Source: Mesorhizobium sp. CU3
GTDB lineage: Bacteria; Pseudomonadota; Alphaproteobacteria; Rhizobiales; Rhizobiaceae
Direction: 5' to 3'
Length of the DNA stretch: 64,000 bases
NCBI RefSeq assembly: GCF_006442965.1
Contig: NZ_VFWX01000001.1
Span: 62,001-126,000 of the forward strand
Below the pieces are notes generated by a model. It did no database searches. It saw nothing but the letters and a program-made list of their open reading frames with translations, and was not told the DNA's origin. A program made the translations under genes and the position numbers. This document shows, piece after piece, positions 61,478 through 64,000 of this stretch. Within the stretch, counting starts at the first letter, position 1. Each line of letters begins with the position of its first letter.

Positions 61478-62755
61478 ATGAACTATCAGCGGTTCTTCGA
61501 AGACGCGATCGACCAGCTCCATGCCGAGCGCCGCTACCGCGTTTTCGCCGACCTTGAGCGCATGGTGGGCAAGTTTCCGCGCGCCATCTGGCGTTCCAAC
61601 GGTCGCGCCCAGGAAATCACCGTATGGTGCTCCAACGACTATCTCGGCATGGGCCAGAACCCCGACGTCATCGCCAGCTTCCAGAAGGCAGCCGGCAAGA
61701 TGGGCTCGGGCGCAGGCGGTACCCGCAACATTTCCGGCACCTCCAATCCGCTGGTCGAGCTCGAGCATGAGTTGGCCGACCTGCACGACAAGGAAGCGGC
61801 GCTCGTCTTCACCTCCGGCTTCGTCTCCAATGAGGCCTCGATCTCGACCATCGCCAGGCTTCTGCCCAACTGCCTGATCATCTCGGACGAGCTCAACCAC
61901 GCCTCGATGATCGAGGGCGTGCGGCGCTCGGGCGCCGAAAAGAAGATTTTCCGCCACAACGACGTCGCGCATCTGGAAAGCTTGCTGCAGGCCGCGGGGC
62001 GCGAGCGCGCCAAGCTGATCGTGTTCGAAAGCGTCTATTCGATGGACGGCGACATTGCCCCGATCAAGCAGATCGTCGAGCTCGCCGAGCGCTACAACGC
62101 CATGACCTATATCGACGAGGTCCATGCCGTCGGCATGTACGGGCCGCGCGGCGGCGGCATCACCGAGCGCGAAGGCCTGGCCGACCGCATCGACATCATC
62201 GAAGGCACGCTGGCCAAGGCCTTCGGCACGCTGGGCGGCTATATCACCGGTACAAGTGCCGTCATCGACGCCGTGCGCTCCTATGCGCCGGGCTTCATCT
62301 TCACCACCGCGCTGCCGCCGGCGATCGCCGCGGCCGCCACCACCTCGATCCGGCATCTGAAGCGCTCGCAGGCCGAGCGTGACGCGCAGCAGCGCCAGGC
62401 GGCCAAGACCAAGCAGATCCTGTCCGCCGCCGGCCTGCCGGTGATGGAATCGGCCACCCACATCGTGCCTGTGCTGGTCGGCGATCCCGAGCTCTGCAAG
62501 ATGGCCAGCGACCGCCTGCTCGGCGTGCACGGCATCTACATACAGCCGATCAACTATCCGACCGTGCCGCGCGGCACCGAGCGGCTGCGCATCACGCCGA
62601 CGCCGTTCCATTCGGACGTGCTGATCGCCGAATTGCAGGACGCGCTGGTCGAGACCTGGGACGCACTGGGCATTCCCTACGGCTCAACCGGACGACCAGC
62701 CGTGGCGAAGAGCGACCGGATCGTTCCGCTTCTGGTGCCGAAGTCAGGCGGCTGA
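61478..62755 (+). CDS. hemA: 5-aminolevulinate synthase
   Basis: Joins glycine and succinyl-CoA to 5-aminolevulinate, the first haem step in alphaproteobacteria. The 425-residue PLP enzyme has [20 protein letters not shown] at the start, [30 protein letters not shown] and the PLP lysine in [13 protein letters not shown]. Start at 61478 gives the family N terminus; upstream in-frame residues are extra. Divergent from galE. Confidence 0.97.
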   Translation: MNYQRFFEDAIDQLHAERRYRVFADLERMVGKFPRAIWRSNGRAQEITVWCSNDYLGMGQNPDVIASFQKAAGKMGSGAGGTRNISGTSNPLVELEHELADLHDKEAALVFTSGFVSNEASISTIARLLPNCLIISDELNHASMIEGVRRSGAEKKIFRHNDVAHLESLLQAAGRERAKLIVFESVYSMDGDIAPIKQIVELAERYNAMTYIDEVHAVGMYGPRGGGITEREGLADRIDIIEGTLAKAFGTLGGYITGTSAVIDAVRSYAPGFIFTTALPPAIAAAATTSIRHLKRSQAERDAQQRQAAKTKQILSAAGLPVMESATHIVPVLVGDPELCKMASDRLLGVHGIYIQPINYPTVPRGTERLRITPTPFHSDVLIAELQDALVETWDALGIPYGSTGRPAVAKSDRIVPLLVPKSGG

Positions 62756-62775
62756 AGCCCGGTTTAAACTCTATT

Positions 62776-62875
62776 CCGGCGGCCAACTGGCGCCGCTTTC
62801 TGCGCTTCCAGTGCTCACGAACCTGAATGTCCGCTGCGCTCCGGTTCTCGAAATCGACGCCAGTTGACTCGCCGG
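62776..62875. repeat. Long inverted repeat between hemA and the aminotransferase
   Basis: CCGGCGGCCAACTGGCG at 62776-62792 and CGCCAGTTGACTCGCCGG at 62858-62875 are inverted with few mismatches, with a 65-base loop. It lies between the convergent ends of hemA and the aminotransferase gene, where it may end both transcripts; it may also be a dispersed repeat. Confidence 0.55.
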
Positions 62876-62909
62876 AGCGAGTTTCAATTCGGGCTTCGAG
62901 ACGGCTGGG

Positions 62910-64000
62910 CTAGACCGTCTTCATCCATTTCGCCAGGCGATGCGCCGCTTGTTCGAGCTGATCGAGGCGGCGGTGGAAGCATAGTCTGAGGAAGGCTTCG
63001 CCGCCGGGGCCGAAGGCGGTGCCTGGCGCGAGACCGACATTGGCCTTGTCGACGATGTCGAAGGCGGCGCCGCGGGAATCGGTGATGCCGTCGACCCGGA
63101 AGAACAGATAGAACGCGCCTTGCGGCACGGTGAAGCGCGCCTTGCCCGTTGCGCCCAGTATATCGCAGACGAGGTCACGCGCGGCGTGGGCCCGCTCGAC
63201 CTGCTCCGTGATGAAGCCGTCGCCTTCGTCGAGCGCGGCGACCGCGCCGCGCTGCATGAACTGGGCGACGCCCGAGTTCGAATACTGGATCAGGTTCTCG
63301 AAAACCTGCTGCAGGCTCGGATGCGTCTTGATCCAGCCGACGCGCCAGCCGGTCATCGCCCAGTTCTTGGAGAAGGAGTTGACGAAGAGGATGCGGTCTT
63401 CGGGCTCCGCGATATCGAGGAAGGACGGCGCGCGACCGTGGCCGTAGTGGAAGAGCGAATAGATCTCGTCGGCGATGATCCACAGGCCCTTTTTGCGGGC
63501 CAGGTCGAGGATCGCCTGCAACGTCTCCCTGTCGGCAGTCCAGCCGGTCGGGTTGGACGGCGTGTTGATGAACAACAGCTTGGTGCGCGGCGTGATCGCG
63601 GCGGCGATCTTCTCGACATCGCAGGACCAGCCATTGCCGGACTGGTCGAGCACGACCGGCACCGGCACGGCGCCCGCCACACCCACCGCGGCAGCGAAAT
63701 TCGGCCAGGCCGGCGAGAGATAGATCAGCTCGTCGCCGGCGCCGGCGATGGCGTCGATGGCGAGTTGGATGGCGTGCATGCCGGATCCGGTGACGATGAA
63801 CTCTTCTGCAGTGAAGCTCTTACCGAAATGCCTGGCGTAATAGCTGGAAAGCGCCTGCCTGAGCTCTGGAATGCCCTTCTGCCAAGTGTAAAAGGTCTCG
63901 CCATTGGACAACCCTTTGGCCGCCGCATCGCTGATGAAGGAAGGCGTTGGCAGGTCGCCCTCGCCGGCCCAGAGCGGGATCAGGCCTTCGCGCAGCCGGC
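62910..64000 (-). CDS. PLP-dependent class I/II aminotransferase, 5' end outside window
   Basis: Aminotransferase of the aspartate/aromatic family, 363 residues visible; the frame runs to the right edge (WAGEGDLPTPSFISDAAAKG is in frame before the first in-window TTG). Motifs are NTPSNPTGW, ADEIYSLFHYG and the PLP lysine in NSFSKNWAMTGWRVGW. Substrate is not readable; aspartate, arogenate or aromatic amino acids are all possible. It converges on hemA. Confidence 0.92.
   Translation of the reverse strand, partial: RLREGLIPLWAGEGDLPTPSFISDAAAKGLSNGETFYTWQKGIPELRQALSSYYARHFGKSFTAEEFIVTGSGMHAIQLAIDAIAGAGDELIYLSPAWPNFAAAVGVAGAVPVPVVLDQSGNGWSCDVEKIAAAITPRTKLLFINTPSNPTGWTADRETLQAILDLARKKGLWIIADEIYSLFHYGHGRAPSFLDIAEPEDRILFVNSFSKNWAMTGWRVGWIKTHPSLQQVFENLIQYSNSGVAQFMQRGAVAALDEGDGFITEQVERAHAARDLVCDILGATGKARFTVPQGAFYLFFRVDGITDSRGAAFDIVDKANVGLAPGTAFGPGGEAFLRLCFHRRLDQLEQAAHRLAKWMKTV

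Noticed and set aside
1..64000. CRISPR array, tRNA or rRNA genes, integrase or transposase, phage genes
   Set aside because: No regularly spaced repeats, no cloverleaf or rRNA sequence and no such protein was seen on either strand.

Overview
The window is GC-rich, almost wholly coding DNA. The gene content (rha genes in the rhizobial order, dctA with divergent dctBD, ActSR next to a cyo oxidase, single-protein ALA synthase, heterotetrameric sarcosine oxidase) and the intergenic palindromes point to an alphaproteobacterium of the Rhizobiales, most like Mesorhizobium. That assignment is inference from content; no rRNA gene is present. I see no tRNA, phage, transposase, CRISPR array or replication origin, and no gene-free stretch longer than 300 bases.

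Layout. 1-3342: sugar ABC importer of the ribose type (ATPase cut by the window edge, permease, binding protein). 3419-9034: L-idonate/gluconate cluster with its LacI-type regulator and two matching operator palindromes, plus a beta-hydroxyacid dehydrogenase and a small barrel protein. 9071-10866: S-formylglutathione hydrolase and an SDR. 10889-16960: sarcosine-oxidase-type complex (B, D, A, G) with a divergent GcvA-like LysR regulator. 17111-18898: membrane-anchored M23 protein. 18903-25744: a tightly overlapping cyoABCD-surf1-actS-actR unit, then an MFS transporter across a perfect palindrome. 27453-32639: small hypothetical and redox genes (LysR, MoaF-like, metallo-hydrolase-like, NTF2-like, SQR-like flavoprotein, 1-Cys peroxiredoxin), followed at 32754 by a BTAD/SARP-type regulator. 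34619-36805: secreted hypothetical, pseudouridine synthase and histidine phosphatase. 36964-41749: dctA and dctBD with a consensus sigma-54 promoter. 42009-44042: small membrane protein and two glycosyltransferase-like genes of lower GC. 44247-45980: gamma-glutamyltransferase. 46080-56900: complete L-rhamnose catabolic locus (rhaDI divergent from rhaRSTPQUK). 56963-60043: racemase/arginase-like fusion plus D-amino-acid dehydrogenase, bracketed by two copies of a 60-bp repeat. 60205-64000: galE, hemA and a partial aminotransferase.

How they work together. Most of the window is carbon and amino-compound acquisition: importers feed short oxidation pathways (idonate to gluconate to 6-phosphogluconate; rhamnose to dihydroxyacetone phosphate and lactate; N-methylated amino acids to amino acid plus formaldehyde, with formaldehyde detoxification enzyme FghA nearby; C4-dicarboxylates through DctA). 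Electrons can leave through the Cyo ubiquinol oxidase, whose genes are joined to a redox-sensing two-component pair.

The most unusual item is the two-gene unit at 56963-60043: a PLP racemase fused to an arginase-like domain whose metal-binding residues are lost, next to a D-amino-acid dehydrogenase, with 60-bp direct repeats on both sides.
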